From Marinicella gelatinilytica (GTDB lineage: Bacteria; Pseudomonadota; Gammaproteobacteria; Xanthomonadales; Marinicellaceae), in contig NZ_JAPMLN010000012.1 in the NCBI RefSeq assembly GCF_026410405.1, positions 1 to 64,000 on the forward strand: a DNA stretch of 64,000 nucleotides, given 5' to 3'. The position numbers and the translations under genes are program-made. Positions 44,834 through 54,600 of the stretch are shown piece by piece. The notes beneath the pieces were generated by a model that ran no database searches, had not been told where the DNA came from, and saw only the letters and a program-made list of their open reading frames with translations. Each line of letters opens with the position of its first letter. The stretch's first letter is position 1.

Positions 44834-44873
44834 GCGCTATTTTAGCGCATATAGGACTAAATTGGTACCATAT
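44834..44873. promoter_or_regulatory. Leader hairpin and IscR-like dyad before the SUF operon
   Basis: Bases 44849-44873 read ATA...GACT-AAAT...GT...TAT, an imperfect dyad that matches much of the left half of the E. coli IscR type 1 consensus (ATASYYGACT). Directly inside, 44834-44848 form GCGCTA-TTT-TAGCGC, three bases before the ATG. A regulator bound here would repress its own operon. Confidence 0.45.
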
Positions 44874-44921
44874 AAAATACAAATTAATAATTATACCTAA
44901 TGTCAGCCGTTGACATCACTT

Positions 44922-44948
44922 TTGTCAGACATGCTTTACTGTTATACT
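44922..44948 (+). promoter_or_regulatory. Extended -10 promoter of the amidohydrolase gene
   Basis: TGT-TATACT (extended -10, hexamer at 44943-44948) with TTGTCA (44922-44927) 15 bp upstream. The transcript would start near 44955, giving a 24-base leader to the ATG at 44979 and supporting that start. Confidence 0.6.
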
Positions 44949-44978
44949 AATCTCTTCTGTCCAATCAATAACCAAACA

Positions 44979-46634
44979 ATGAGCAAGCAAATCAATAAAA
45001 TATCACCCATTACTCTCGGCTTATGTGCCGCTTTAGCATTAACCGGCATCACCGCCAATGCCAAAACTGTTCTAATTAAAAACATCAACGGTTACAGCCA
45101 TAATGGTGAGCAATTAATCAAACACCAACAATTGGCATTTGATAGCAACAGTGGTCGCTTGCTTGATGCCAATAAAATAGATAAATTTAACGAAACCATT
45201 GATGGTCAAGGCAAGATTGTTCTAGCCGGCTTACATGATGCCCATGGCCATGTACTGGGTTATGGTTTGTCACAGACCAATGTGCAACTACAGGACATTA
45301 AAAGTTTTCATGAAGTTACCGCCACCATAGAAAAAGCTTTAGCAACTCACAACAGTGATGACTGGTTATTGGGTCGTGGCTGGAACCAAGCCTTATGGCC
45401 GGAAAAAGACTTCCCCAATAAATCTGATTTAGATAATTTAGGTCTAAAGCAGCCACCCATTTGGCTGACCCGAGTTGACGGCCATGCCGGCTGGGCCAAT
45501 TCAGCCGCCTTACAAGCCGCCGGTATCACCGCTGAAATCGCTGCCGATAATGAGTTAATTATTAAGGACGATAAGGGCGAACCCACCGGCATCCTGATTG
45601 ACAATGCCATGGACTTAATTAACCGGCACGTTCCTGATTATTCTACTGATGCCAAAAAATCCGCACTCCAGCAAGCTTTTAAAGACTTAAACGCCGTCGG
45701 TTTAACCTATGTGCATGATGCCGGCATTTCTGCAGATAACCATGTCTTATACCGGGAAATGGCAGAATCCGACAATATGCCGATTCGTGTTTATGCCATG
45801 CTGGCCTCTCAGGATCCACAATTTGAACAACTGTTAAATCAAGGCCAAGTCAATATCGCCAACCGCTATCAAATGCGCGCCGTTAAAATGATGGTGGATG
45901 GTGCCCTCGGTAGCTATGGTGCGCTATTACATGAACCCTACAGCGACAATTTGGACACCCACGGTGCCTATGTACAGGATTTAATCACCCTTGGCACCAA
46001 GCTTCAATCCACAGTCGCTGCCGGTTTCCAGGCCGCCATCCATGCCATCGGTGATCGTGGCAACACCGAAGTGCTCAACCTACTGGCCCAAAACAATGCG
46101 TTTTCAACGCAACTGCGGCACCGCATTGAACACGCCCAAATTATGCGCCCGGAGGATATTAAACGGCTGGCCGATCATGACATCATTGCCTCCATGCAGC
46201 CCACCCACGCCACCAGCGATAAAAACATGGCTGAAAAACGTATTGGCAAAGACCGCATGGCCGGTGCCTATGCCTGGCAAACCGCGCTTGATAATAAGGT
46301 TCATTTAGCCTTTGGCTCTGATTTTCCGGTGGAATTGATTAATCCATTTTATGGTTTACATGCCGCCGTGACCCGCCAAGACCGTGATAACCAACCGGTT
46401 GGCGGCTGGTATCCTGAAGAATCTTTATCCATCGAAGACGCCTTCAAAGCCTTCACCATCGGTGCTGCTTACGCCGCCCACGACGAACAAAACAATGGTT
46501 CCCTGGAGCCCGGTAAATACGCCGACTTTATTATTATTGACCAGGATATTTTCAACATTGACCCCAAAGATATCTGGCGCACCCAAGTATTAGAAACCTG
46601 GGTTAACGGCAAAAAAGTTTTTAGCAAGCAATAA
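44979..46634 (+). CDS. Exported amidohydrolase (YtcJ-like, amidohydrolase family 3)
   Basis: A 551-residue metal-dependent hydrolase. A signal peptide spans about residues 1-29. The metal site begins with HDAHGH (H-x-H type: LHDAHGHVLG). Later family motifs are DGHAGWANS, VDGALGSYGA, AIHAIGDRGN with metal-binding His, RIEHAQ and FGSDFPVE with the catalytic Asp. Family members hydrolyse amide or formamide bonds; the substrate here cannot be told. The frame extends upstream to 44910, but the promoter and the signal peptide favour 44979. The gene is divergent from the SUF operon. Confidence 0.92.
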   Translation: MSKQINKISPITLGLCAALALTGITANAKTVLIKNINGYSHNGEQLIKHQQLAFDSNSGRLLDANKIDKFNETIDGQGKIVLAGLHDAHGHVLGYGLSQTNVQLQDIKSFHEVTATIEKALATHNSDDWLLGRGWNQALWPEKDFPNKSDLDNLGLKQPPIWLTRVDGHAGWANSAALQAAGITAEIAADNELIIKDDKGEPTGILIDNAMDLINRHVPDYSTDAKKSALQQAFKDLNAVGLTYVHDAGISADNHVLYREMAESDNMPIRVYAMLASQDPQFEQLLNQGQVNIANRYQMRAVKMMVDGALGSYGALLHEPYSDNLDTHGAYVQDLITLGTKLQSTVAAGFQAAIHAIGDRGNTEVLNLLAQNNAFSTQLRHRIEHAQIMRPEDIKRLADHDIIASMQPTHATSDKNMAEKRIGKDRMAGAYAWQTALDNKVHLAFGSDFPVELINPFYGLHAAVTRQDRDNQPVGGWYPEESLSIEDAFKAFTIGAAYAAHDEQNNGSLEPGKYADFIIIDQDIFNIDPKDIWRTQVLETWVNGKKVFSKQ

Positions 46635-46640
46635 AAACAC

Positions 46641-46676
46641 AATGGGTGCTGTGATACAAGATGACAGCACCCTCAT
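46641..46676. other. Hairpin after the amidohydrolase gene
   Basis: GGGTGCTGT pairs with ACAGCACCC, extended by AATG/CATT across a bulge. It lacks a T-run, so it may be a weak terminator or an mRNA-end stabiliser. Confidence 0.5.
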
Positions 46677-46697
46677 TGATATCCCTTAAAATTATTA

Positions 46698-46910
46698 ATG
46701 ACCATAAACCCCAAAAAACTTATCAACAGCAAGTGGACAGCCGTTAACCCCGTTAACAAAGAAAAGCATTGCCTGGTAACTAAAATTGAAATCGAAAAAA
46801 GTGGTCAAGTGAACCACTGTCAGCTACTATCCATTCACAGTAAACGACTATTCTTAGTGGATTGGCAAGACCTTAAAAACCCGGAAAAATGGTTACAAGG
46901 CTGGCTTTAA
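46698..46910 (+). CDS. TIGR02450-type small Trp-rich protein
   Basis: A 70-residue protein matching the conserved opening of the TIGR02450 family (INPKKLINSKWTAVNPVNKE followed by KHCLVTKI) and containing four Trp. It is predicted to be a small beta-rich cytosolic protein. Function is unknown; the family is common in marine gammaproteobacteria. No strong ribosome site is visible. It is 63 bp downstream of the amidohydrolase and convergent with cfa. Confidence 0.85.
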   Translation: MTINPKKLINSKWTAVNPVNKEKHCLVTKIEIEKSGQVNHCQLLSIHSKRLFLVDWQDLKNPEKWLQGWL

Positions 46911-46952
46911 AACCGATGATGCATGAGTGCTGTTACCCGAACACAATGTCGA

Positions 46953-48071
46953 TTACCGCAACGACTGATAACCACCGGCTAAGCCGTTCTTAGAAAATAC
47001 ACATTGCCATAAATGGTTGTTTCTGGCGCGAAAGGAGCCGGCACAAGACAATAAATAGTAACACCATTGCCGGTAAAAGATTTCGTTGTAATTGTGTTTA
47101 ATCAAATCCCAGCGGCTAATGAAGTTTTCATACCAAGCCATTAAGGTGGTGTCGTAATCGACCCCAAAATTATGCCAGTCTTCCAGTACCAAAACGCTTT
47201 CAGAACTTGCGGTAATTTGCTGCGCCGAAGGTATCATGGAATTGGGAAAAATATACTTGGCTATCCATGGATCAGTTTGGGTATGCGATTGATTCCCGCC
47301 GATGCAATGTAATAGAAATAAGCCATCATGGTTAAGATTTCTTCTGACCACTTGAAAATAGTCATGGTAATTTTTATAGCCGACATGCTCAAACATTCCC
47401 ACTGAAAAAATTCGGTCAAACTGTTCATTCAGCTGGCGATAATCCTGTAACCGTATCTCAACCGGCAGTCCCTGACAGGTTTTTTGAGCGCGCTTTTGTT
47501 GTTCCCGGGAAACCGTGAGACCCACCACCTCCACACCATAACGCTCAGCGGCAAAACATGCTGCACCACCCCAACCACAACCAATGTCCAACACCCGCAT
47601 ACCCGGTTGCAGCCCAAGTTTTTTGCAAATCAAATCGAGCTTATGTTCCTGTGCCTGATCCAGATTATCCGCCGACTGCCAATAGCCGCAACTGTAAATC
47701 ATGCGCTTATCCAGCATATGTTCAAACAGCTCATTGCCGATGTCATAATGCTTTTCACCGATTTCATAGGCTCTGGAAGGTTTTTGTAAATTAATAATTT
47801 TAGATTTAAGCACCGCCATTAAACCACTAAACGTTTTAACTTGCTCATCCAAATCGGCACTCAGGATTTTAAAGAAAAATTGATCTAACTGCGCACAATC
47901 CCACCAGGATTCCATATAGGATTCCCCCAACCCCAAAGAACCTTGCGCCATGACCCGCGCATAAAAATCGTCGTTATGAACCTGGATATCCCAGGGCCGA
48001 TTACCATTAACTTCAACATCTGCCGACTCTAATAACTGTTCAACGGTTTTTTGAATTTTAGGTTTATTCAT
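46953..48071 (-). CDS. Cyclopropane-fatty-acyl-phospholipid synthase
   Basis: Cfa methylates the double bond of unsaturated acyl chains in membrane phospholipids, using S-adenosylmethionine, typically in stationary phase. The 372-residue protein matches E. coli Cfa throughout, including SLGLGESYM, the SAM loop VLDIGCGWGG, FEHVGYKNY, and the C-terminal CAGSFRARNNHLWQ. A frame extending to 48158 exists, but the ATG at 48071 has AGGG upstream and aligns with the family N terminus. Confidence 0.96.
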   Translation of the reverse strand: MNKPKIQKTVEQLLESADVEVNGNRPWDIQVHNDDFYARVMAQGSLGLGESYMESWWDCAQLDQFFFKILSADLDEQVKTFSGLMAVLKSKIINLQKPSRAYEIGEKHYDIGNELFEHMLDKRMIYSCGYWQSADNLDQAQEHKLDLICKKLGLQPGMRVLDIGCGWGGAACFAAERYGVEVVGLTVSREQQKRAQKTCQGLPVEIRLQDYRQLNEQFDRIFSVGMFEHVGYKNYHDYFQVVRRNLNHDGLFLLHCIGGNQSHTQTDPWIAKYIFPNSMIPSAQQITASSESVLVLEDWHNFGVDYDTTLMAWYENFISRWDLIKHNYNEIFYRQWCYYLLSCAGSFRARNNHLWQCVFSKNGLAGGYQSLR

Positions 48072-48160
48072 ATCACTACCCTGATACCTAAATAACAAAT
48101 CAATAGACGGATAATATTCATCAATTATTATACAAGACCCCAGATTGATTTTAAACATTA

Positions 48161-48190
48161 TTGCCAGCTATGGTATATACGGTATATACT
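48161..48190 (+). promoter_or_regulatory. Promoter with tandem GTATATAC operators
   Basis: TTGCCA (48161-48166), an 18-bp spacer and TATACT (48185-48190), which ends six bases before the ATG at 48197, so the mRNA is predicted to be leaderless. The palindrome GTATATAC occurs twice (48173-48180 and 48182-48189), 9 bp apart, between and over the promoter boxes, a good site for autorepression by the ribbon-helix-helix protein encoded downstream. Confidence 0.65.
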
Positions 48191-48196
48191 TTAGCT

Positions 48197-48658
48197 ATGT
48201 TTTTAACCGAATTATGTCAATCCTTAGAAAAATATCAGGTTCGCTATGCCCTGGTCGGCGGCTACGCTGTGGCTTTACATGGGGCTGTTCGCGGTACGGT
48301 TGATATCGATTTCGTGATCAACTGGAAATTAGAACAACTTAAAGCCGTTGAAACCTGTTTACATGATTTGGGTTTGGTTTCACAATTGCCCATTGATGCC
48401 GAGCAATTATTTCACTTTAAAGACGAATATATAAACAATCGACAACTGCTTGCCTGGCACTTTTATCACCCAAAAGACTTGAGTAAACAAGTGGATTTAA
48501 TTATCACCTTTGATTTATCTAACAAAAAAACCCTAAGCAAAACCGTCGGCACCACCACCGTCCAGTTATTAAATAAAAAAGACCTTATCACCATGAAAAA
48601 ACAAGCAGCCAGACCTCAGGATTTAGAGGACATCAAAGCACTCAAGAAACTACCATGA
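48197..48658 (+). CDS. Nucleotidyltransferase, probable toxin of a toxin-antitoxin pair
   Basis: A 153-residue minimal nucleotidyltransferase. The polymerase-beta-type site is G21-G22 (VGGYAVALHG) followed by D36 and D38 (GTVDIDFV), with a third acidic residue at D100 (KQVDLII), so the catalytic triad is complete. Similar small proteins (AbiEii/MenT/DUF6036-like) act as toxins by adding nucleotides to tRNA or proteins. The upstream ATG at 48161 is less likely because the promoter lies inside that frame. The next gene, a ribbon-helix-helix protein, overlaps its stop by 4 bp (ATGA). Toxin activity is inferred. Confidence 0.85.
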   Translation: MFLTELCQSLEKYQVRYALVGGYAVALHGAVRGTVDIDFVINWKLEQLKAVETCLHDLGLVSQLPIDAEQLFHFKDEYINNRQLLAWHFYHPKDLSKQVDLIITFDLSNKKTLSKTVGTTTVQLLNKKDLITMKKQAARPQDLEDIKALKKLP

Positions 48659-48918
48659 AAGCCCTACAAATCCACAGCCCCGAATCACTCGCCAGAGGCC
48701 AACAAATGAGCGCCGAGGAAATCGCCCGCTTCTTAGAAGATTTCCGCCAGCTACATGGGCACCAATCCCAACCGAGCAAACTAATTAGCCTCAAAGTTCC
48801 CATCCCGCTACTCAGCACATTTCGATTCCAATGTGAACAACAAGGTTTGAAATACCAAACGCACATTAAAACATTGATGAAAGATTGGTTACAAACTAAA
48901 ACAAATCAGTTTAAATAA
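48655..48918 (+). CDS. Ribbon-helix-helix (CopG/BrnA-type) antitoxin candidate
   Basis: An 87-residue protein. The C-terminal half (about 42-80) is a CopG-like DNA-binding fold: beta strand LISLKVPIPLL, helix STFRFQCEQQGL, then the KYQTHIKTLMKDWL helix typical of antitoxins in this superfamily. The N-terminal 40 residues, which would bind the toxin, contain an acidic helix (SAEEIARFLEDFRQLHG). It is translationally coupled to the nucleotidyltransferase gene by ATGA and lies second, in toxin-first order. Confidence 0.85.
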   Translation: MKALQIHSPESLARGQQMSAEEIARFLEDFRQLHGHQSQPSKLISLKVPIPLLSTFRFQCEQQGLKYQTHIKTLMKDWLQTKTNQFK

Positions 48919-49098
48919 TCCATAGAGAAGCCCGCCAAAAACAAAAGCAGCCTGAGTCCGGCGAAGGCAATATTTAAGACCGGAAAGATACAGATTAGGT
49001 GGGTAAAAGCTCCGACAGGCTCAGTCATCTTAAGCTTGTAATGATCAAGTCTACCTCAAACCTTTTAAGCTGAGAACAGAGCGAAATGGTTTTATTAT

Positions 49099-50181
49099 TT
49101 ATTTCGGCACATCTTTCTCAGAAATATCCTGATCCTTCATGACTTTATCGGCATAGGATCGGTCTTTAGCTTGGGCATTCCGGTCATCGGCCAAATCCGC
49201 TTCTGTAACCAAAGCCAATTCGGCGGTCACTGAAAAATGATCGGAACCCTTTAGGCGGTGACGTTGCAACGCAATCAATTGAAAATGTCGGCTGACAAAG
49301 ACATGATCCAAAGGCCAGCGCAGTAAAGGAATAGAAGCATGGAAGGTATTTAAAAACCTGCGGCCAACACGTACATCATGCATACCACTGATGTTCTTAA
49401 AAGCCCGCAACGGTTTTGACCAGGGCACATCATTTAAGTCACCGGCCATCAATAAAGGCTCAGTCATATTCTTTAATTTACGTGCTAACGCCAGTAATTC
49501 CGCATCACGTTCTGTGGATTCATCGTTCTCTGAGGGACTGGGTGGTGCCGGATGCATAAAATGGGCCAGCACTGGTGAGCCGTTTAAATCCAAACGAACA
49601 TGAATAGACGGGACTTTATCCTGAACCAAATGTTTCACCTGAATGTCATTGAGCGGGAATTTTGAAAACACATGCATGCCATACATTTTCTCATTGGGTT
49701 CACAGATTCGATGGGGATAATCGCGATGTAGCTTTTGCAGTGCTTTATGCCATTGCTGGTTGGTTTCCATACAAACCAATACATCCGGTTGTTGCGCTTC
49801 AATTAAATCCAGCAAGGCTGCATATTGTTCGTTTTTCATCAATACATTACTGAGCATCAATTTAAATTGGCTTTGGCAATTCACTTCATTAAAATCTGCC
49901 ACCTCTTTTTTATGCCATCTGGTGTAAGGAAACAAATAGTAAATCTGCACACCCAAGCCGGTAGCAATCAAACCCAGCATCAAAAAATCGACTGCCGTTA
50001 ATAGTCCCAAGAAAAATGGCGCCACCATTAACAGCAACAAAGCCAGCACCAAACCTTGAATACGAACAAAGTCAAAAGCCCGAACCCACCAAATACGCCG
50101 CTCGATGTATGGCATTAAAGCAAACATCAACACCACCGCAGTTAAAACACTTAAATAGATTTGACTGTCAACAAATGGCAT
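49099..50181 (-). CDS. Membrane-anchored endonuclease/exonuclease/phosphatase-fold protein
   Basis: A 360-residue protein with three N-terminal membrane helices (about 7-25, 42-62, 63-82) and a C-terminal endonuclease/exonuclease/phosphatase domain (about 105-330). Family motifs visible are the metal-site Glu in DVLVCMETNQ, the GDLNDVPWS motif, WPLDHVFVS and the terminal GSDHFSV with catalytic Asp-His. The arrangement matches the common 'endonuclease/exonuclease/phosphatase family protein' with membrane anchor; substrate is unknown (nucleic acid, phospholipid or phosphoester). A charged tail rich in Asp/Lys ends the protein. Confidence 0.9.
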   Translation of the reverse strand: MPFVDSQIYLSVLTAVVLMFALMPYIERRIWWVRAFDFVRIQGLVLALLLLMVAPFFLGLLTAVDFLMLGLIATGLGVQIYYLFPYTRWHKKEVADFNEVNCQSQFKLMLSNVLMKNEQYAALLDLIEAQQPDVLVCMETNQQWHKALQKLHRDYPHRICEPNEKMYGMHVFSKFPLNDIQVKHLVQDKVPSIHVRLDLNGSPVLAHFMHPAPPSPSENDESTERDAELLALARKLKNMTEPLLMAGDLNDVPWSKPLRAFKNISGMHDVRVGRRFLNTFHASIPLLRWPLDHVFVSRHFQLIALQRHRLKGSDHFSVTAELALVTEADLADDRNAQAKDRSYADKVMKDQDISEKDVPK

Positions 50182-50246
50182 GGCAGATAACCGGCAAAGG
50201 AATTAATTGAGGCCTGTGAATTGATCTGAACCGATGGAAAAAAGAA

Positions 50247-50352
50247 CTAAAATTACACCAATCAAGGCATGAAACGCAGTCTAATACGCCGTTATTAGTA
50301 CCAAAAGTAGGGCCATTAGGCAGCTTCAGAACGCAGAGTGGTGTAATTTTAG
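50247..50352. other. 106-bp structured element bounded by a perfect 14-bp inverted repeat
   Basis: CTAAAATTACACCA (50247-50260) and TGGTGTAATTTTAG (50339-50352) are exact inverted copies. Inside lies a smaller hairpin, CTAATA-CGCCGT-TATTAG (50281-50298). This could be a structured RNA, an operator cluster or a small MITE-like element. The whole 436-bp gap before 50618 has no convincing protein gene. Confidence 0.6.
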
Positions 50353-50475
50353 ACTTTTTAACTCGATTCACGATTAATTCAAAGGCCTCTATTATATAAA
50401 AAGCCACATTAAGTTTATGATAAATAAAATAATTCATTCACTCACTTTTCAAAATTAATCTGTTTTAAAGTGATA

Positions 50476-50502
50476 GAAAAAGCCCCAAACAAGGCTTCTT
50501 TT
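50476..50502 (+). terminator. Terminator-like hairpin between the structured element and the RND genes
   Basis: AAGCC pairs with GGCTT around an eight-base loop, followed by CTTTT. It is in the right place and orientation to end a plus-strand transcript from the element at 50247-50352, before the efflux operon begins. Confidence 0.5.
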
Positions 50503-50617
50503 AATTTAAAATCAATTAATACTTGAACTAAACGGAATTGGTGCTATATTAGATTTAACAAATACAAAAGAGTTGAGAATTTTCTTGATACATCTACTAA
50601 CCATCAATAACAACGCC

Positions 50618-51628
50618 ATGAAGACAATAATTTCCATATTTTTTATTTTTACCCACAGCGTGGCCATTAGCGAAACCACTTGGCATGAAATTAAGCTCAG
50701 CACTGAACCGGTTGTCAGAACTTTTCAAGGTCAGGTTGAAGCCATTCAGTACGCCACGGTTTCCGCCCAAACAAATGGCCGAGTGGCAGAGATTCATTAT
50801 GATGTGGATGATTTTGTGGCGGCCGGCGATGTTATCATTGAATTCACCAACACTGAACAGAAACAGGCAGTGCAGAGAGCTCGAGCCAATTTGGAAGCAG
50901 CCAAAGCCACCGAAAAACAAGCCGTGGCAAGTTTCAAACGAGCTCAAAGCATATTTGAGCGTAAACTAATCTCTCAAAGCGATTATGATCAAGCTGAAAG
51001 CCAGAAAAATACCGCGGTGGCAGCTGTTAAAACCCAACAAGCGGCATTGGAAACTGCACTTACTCAACTTGATTACACCTTAGTTAAGGCACCATTTGAC
51101 GGTATCGTTACTGCCCGTCACGTTGAACAAGGTGAGACCGTTAATATCGGAACCCCATTGATGTCGGGCTTATCGCTTGATCACTTACGGGTCATCACTC
51201 AGGTGCCTGAATCATTGGCCCATACAATTAACAACAATGGTCATGCTCGCATTGAATTAGCTAACGGCACAATTATTGAAAGCCAAGAATTCACCTTGTT
51301 CCCGTATGCAGACCCAAAGACCAAAACCTTTGAGCTGCGTATTAATTTACCTGAAAAAACACCCGGTTTATTCCCCGGCATGTCTGTTAAAACCCATTTC
51401 ATCACAGCCGAGAAAGAAACCACTTTAATCCCAAACAATGCCATTATTCATCGTGGTGAGCTGACTTTAGTGTATGTAAAACACGACGATAAAAAAGTCC
51501 CTAGACAAATTAGAACAGGCCAGCAATACAATAACATGACAGAGGTGGTTTCCGGGTTAAGCCCGGGCGACTTTATAGCCATTAGCCCTTTATCCTCGTC
51601 GTTAACACAAGACCCGAAAAACTTATAA
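50618..51628 (+). CDS. RND efflux periplasmic adaptor (HlyD/MFP family)
   Basis: A 336-residue adaptor linking an inner-membrane RND pump to an outer-membrane channel. A signal peptide (about residues 1-17) is followed by a lipoyl/biotinyl-like half-motif (VSAQTNGRVAEIHYDVDDFV), an alpha-hairpin (about 85-150), the second lipoyl half (VKAPFDGIVTARHVEQGE) and the beta-barrel/membrane-proximal domains. A frame open from TTG at 50573 adds 15 residues but lacks a good start. The permease gene follows 18 bp later. No outer-membrane factor gene is adjacent. Confidence 0.92.
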   Translation: MKTIISIFFIFTHSVAISETTWHEIKLSTEPVVRTFQGQVEAIQYATVSAQTNGRVAEIHYDVDDFVAAGDVIIEFTNTEQKQAVQRARANLEAAKATEKQAVASFKRAQSIFERKLISQSDYDQAESQKNTAVAAVKTQQAALETALTQLDYTLVKAPFDGIVTARHVEQGETVNIGTPLMSGLSLDHLRVITQVPESLAHTINNNGHARIELANGTIIESQEFTLFPYADPKTKTFELRINLPEKTPGLFPGMSVKTHFITAEKETTLIPNNAIIHRGELTLVYVKHDDKKVPRQIRTGQQYNNMTEVVSGLSPGDFIAISPLSSSLTQDPKNL

Positions 51629-51646
51629 AAATAGATTGCGAACACT

Positions 51647-54600
51647 ATGAACAATCAACATAAATTATCCATTTCGGGCGTTCTGGCTAAATACTTTCAG
51701 AACAACCAACTAACGCCTTTAATTGCCTTGGTATTGGTTTTATTGGGTGCCTTTGCTGTGGTGGTCACGCCACGGGAAGAGGAACCTCAAATTGATGTCA
51801 CCTTTGCCAATGTCATCATTGGTCTACCCGGTGCCAGCGCCAAGGAAGTGGAACAACTCATTACCATCCCAGCAGAACAGGTTTTGGATGAATTGTCCGA
51901 CATTAAACATATATACTCGATTTCCCGCCCCGGCATGTCAATCATTACGGTACGCTTTAAAGTGGGTATTAAACGAAATGACGCCATCGTTCGGCTCTAT
52001 AACCAAGTCCAGTCTAACAGTGATTGGCTGCCTTATAATTTAGGCGCAACAACCCCAGTCATTAAACCCATGGGCATTGATGATGTTCCGGTTTTAACGG
52101 CCACCTTATGGAGCGATGATCCGAATAAAACCAATGCCGACTTACTTAAAATCGCACACAGTCTTGAGAACCAGTTAAAACGCATACCCGAGACCCGAAT
52201 TATCCGCAGTTTCAGTGGCGGCGAGCAAATTGTGCACATTGAAATGAATCCGGTCGACATGCTTAATTACAAAGTCGGATTTACAGATATCACCCATGCT
52301 TTACAGGCCAGTAACTACAGTTTACCCTTAGCGAAACGCATTGAAGATAATCGGCTTATTCAAGTACAAACCGGTTATTCCTTCAGCCACGTAGATGACC
52401 TTAAAAGCCTGATTGTAAAAGTGACTGCAGAAGGCAAGCCGGTTTATTTGCAAGACATTGCCAAAATTCATGATGGTGCAGATTCACCGGAATCTTATAC
52501 CTGGATTCATTCCGGCCATGCCTGGGGACAAGGTCTGGCACCGGATTATGCGCCGGCTGTAACCATTGCCGTGGGTAAAAAACCAGGCAGTAACGCCGGC
52601 CAAATAACCCAATCAGTTATTCAGTCCTTAGAACAATTAAAGCTCAGCCATATACCTGATGACGTGCATGTGGAAATCACCCGTGACTACGGCCAAACCG
52701 CCAATGATAAAGCCAATCAGCTCATTAAGAAGTTAATTTTTGCCACCATATCTGTCATTATTTTAATGCTGATTGCCATGGGCTGGCGTCAAGCTTTGGT
52801 GGTGGGTTTGGCTGTCAGTATTACATTAGCGATTACTCTATTCGCGTCTTGGGCCTATGGATTTACCTTAAATCGCGTTTCATTGTTTGCCCTGATATTT
52901 TCCATCGGTATCTTGGTGGATGATGCGGTGGTGGTGGTGGAAAACATTCATCGGCGCAGTAAGAATAATAAAGACAAACTCAGCGATATAATTCCACCGG
53001 CGGTCAATGAGGTGGGCGGACCCACCATTCTGGCGACTTTTACGGTGATTGCCGCGTTAATGCCAATGGCCTTTGTCAGTGGCTTGATGGGGCCTTACAT
53101 GAGTCCCATACCCATTAATGCCAGTATGGGCATGTTGCTATCATTGTTGATTGCACTGATTGTAACGCCTTGGTTATATATTAAAATTATCGGCAAGGGA
53201 CACAGCCACTCTGAAAAACATACCGATGAAAATGAACAACCCAAAAAAGATTCTATTTTTCAACGTATCCTACCGGTCTTCCTGAAGCGCGAGGGTGGTC
53301 GCAAACCACGCTATGCACTCATTGGCTCTGTCGTTTTGTTACTTATCTTGTCCATTATGTTGGTGCCTTTCCAACAAGTGATCTTAAAGATGCTACCCTT
53401 TGATGACAAATCAGAACTACAGATAATCGTAGACATGAAAGAAGGCACCACCTTAGAAACCACCAACCAATTAATGGTTGAGCTGGTTACTCAATTAAAC
53501 GAATTTGAAGAAGTTAAACATGCTGTTGCTTATACCGGCATGTCTTCACCGATTAACTTTAACGGTCTGGTTAGACAGTATTTTTTACGTCAAGGATCAC
53601 ACCTTGGCGACATTCAAATTATGCTGACTGATAAGTATGATCGTGATAAGCAGAGCCATCAAATTGCTCTGGAGATGCGTGAAATTCTTCATGCCATGGC
53701 ACAAAAATACGATGCTTCATTGAAAATTGTTGAAGTACCACCTGGACCACCGGTGATTTCCCCACTGGTGGCAGAAGTTTACGGCAACCACTATCCTGAC
53801 CAAATTGCCGCCACCAAGGACATAGAAAAATTATTCCACGAAGTTGATCACTTGGTCGACATTGACACCACCATCGAATTTGATGCGCCAAAACAAGTTC
53901 TTGAAATTAATTTAGCCAAAGCCATGCTGGCTGGTATTTCGCAACAACAAATTATCAACACTGTGAATACTGCGTTGGTGGGTAGTGACGTCAGCTTCTT
54001 GCGTGATGAACACAATAAATACGCACAACCCATTCGCATCGAAATAGACCGCGGTAAACAAAATGACTTAACCCAGTTGATGACCGTCCCAATTAAAAGC
54101 AATCAAGGTCATTTTATTCAGTTGGGTGAATTGGTGACTATGCAAAACACAACCATTGAGAAATCAATACAACATAAAGACCTCCGACCTATGACCATGG
54201 TTACCGCCGACATTGCCGGTGGTGCGGATTCACCGCTTTATGGTATGTTCGGCGTTAAAAAACTGATTGAAGAGCAACATCCGGAGATTGATCAATATTT
54301 TATTGAGCAACCGCTGTTTACAGATAACACCTACATCAAATGGGATGGTGAGTGGCAAATAACTTATGAAACCTTCCGCGATATGGGTATAGCCTATTCT
54401 GTTGGACTGATATTAATCTTTTTATTGATTGTGGCCCACTTTCATTCCTACTTTGCACCACTCATTATTATGGCGCCAATTCCCTTAACCATCATCGGCA
54501 TTTTGCCCGGGCATTGGTTACTGGGTGCGCAATTCACTGCCACTTCGATGATAGGCATGATTGCTTTGGCCGGTATTATTGTCAGGAATTCGATTCTGTT

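Noticed and set aside
50168-50437. An 89-residue minus-strand frame over the structured element
   Set aside because: It spans the inverted repeat and the start of the neighbouring gene's leader and has no family resemblance.
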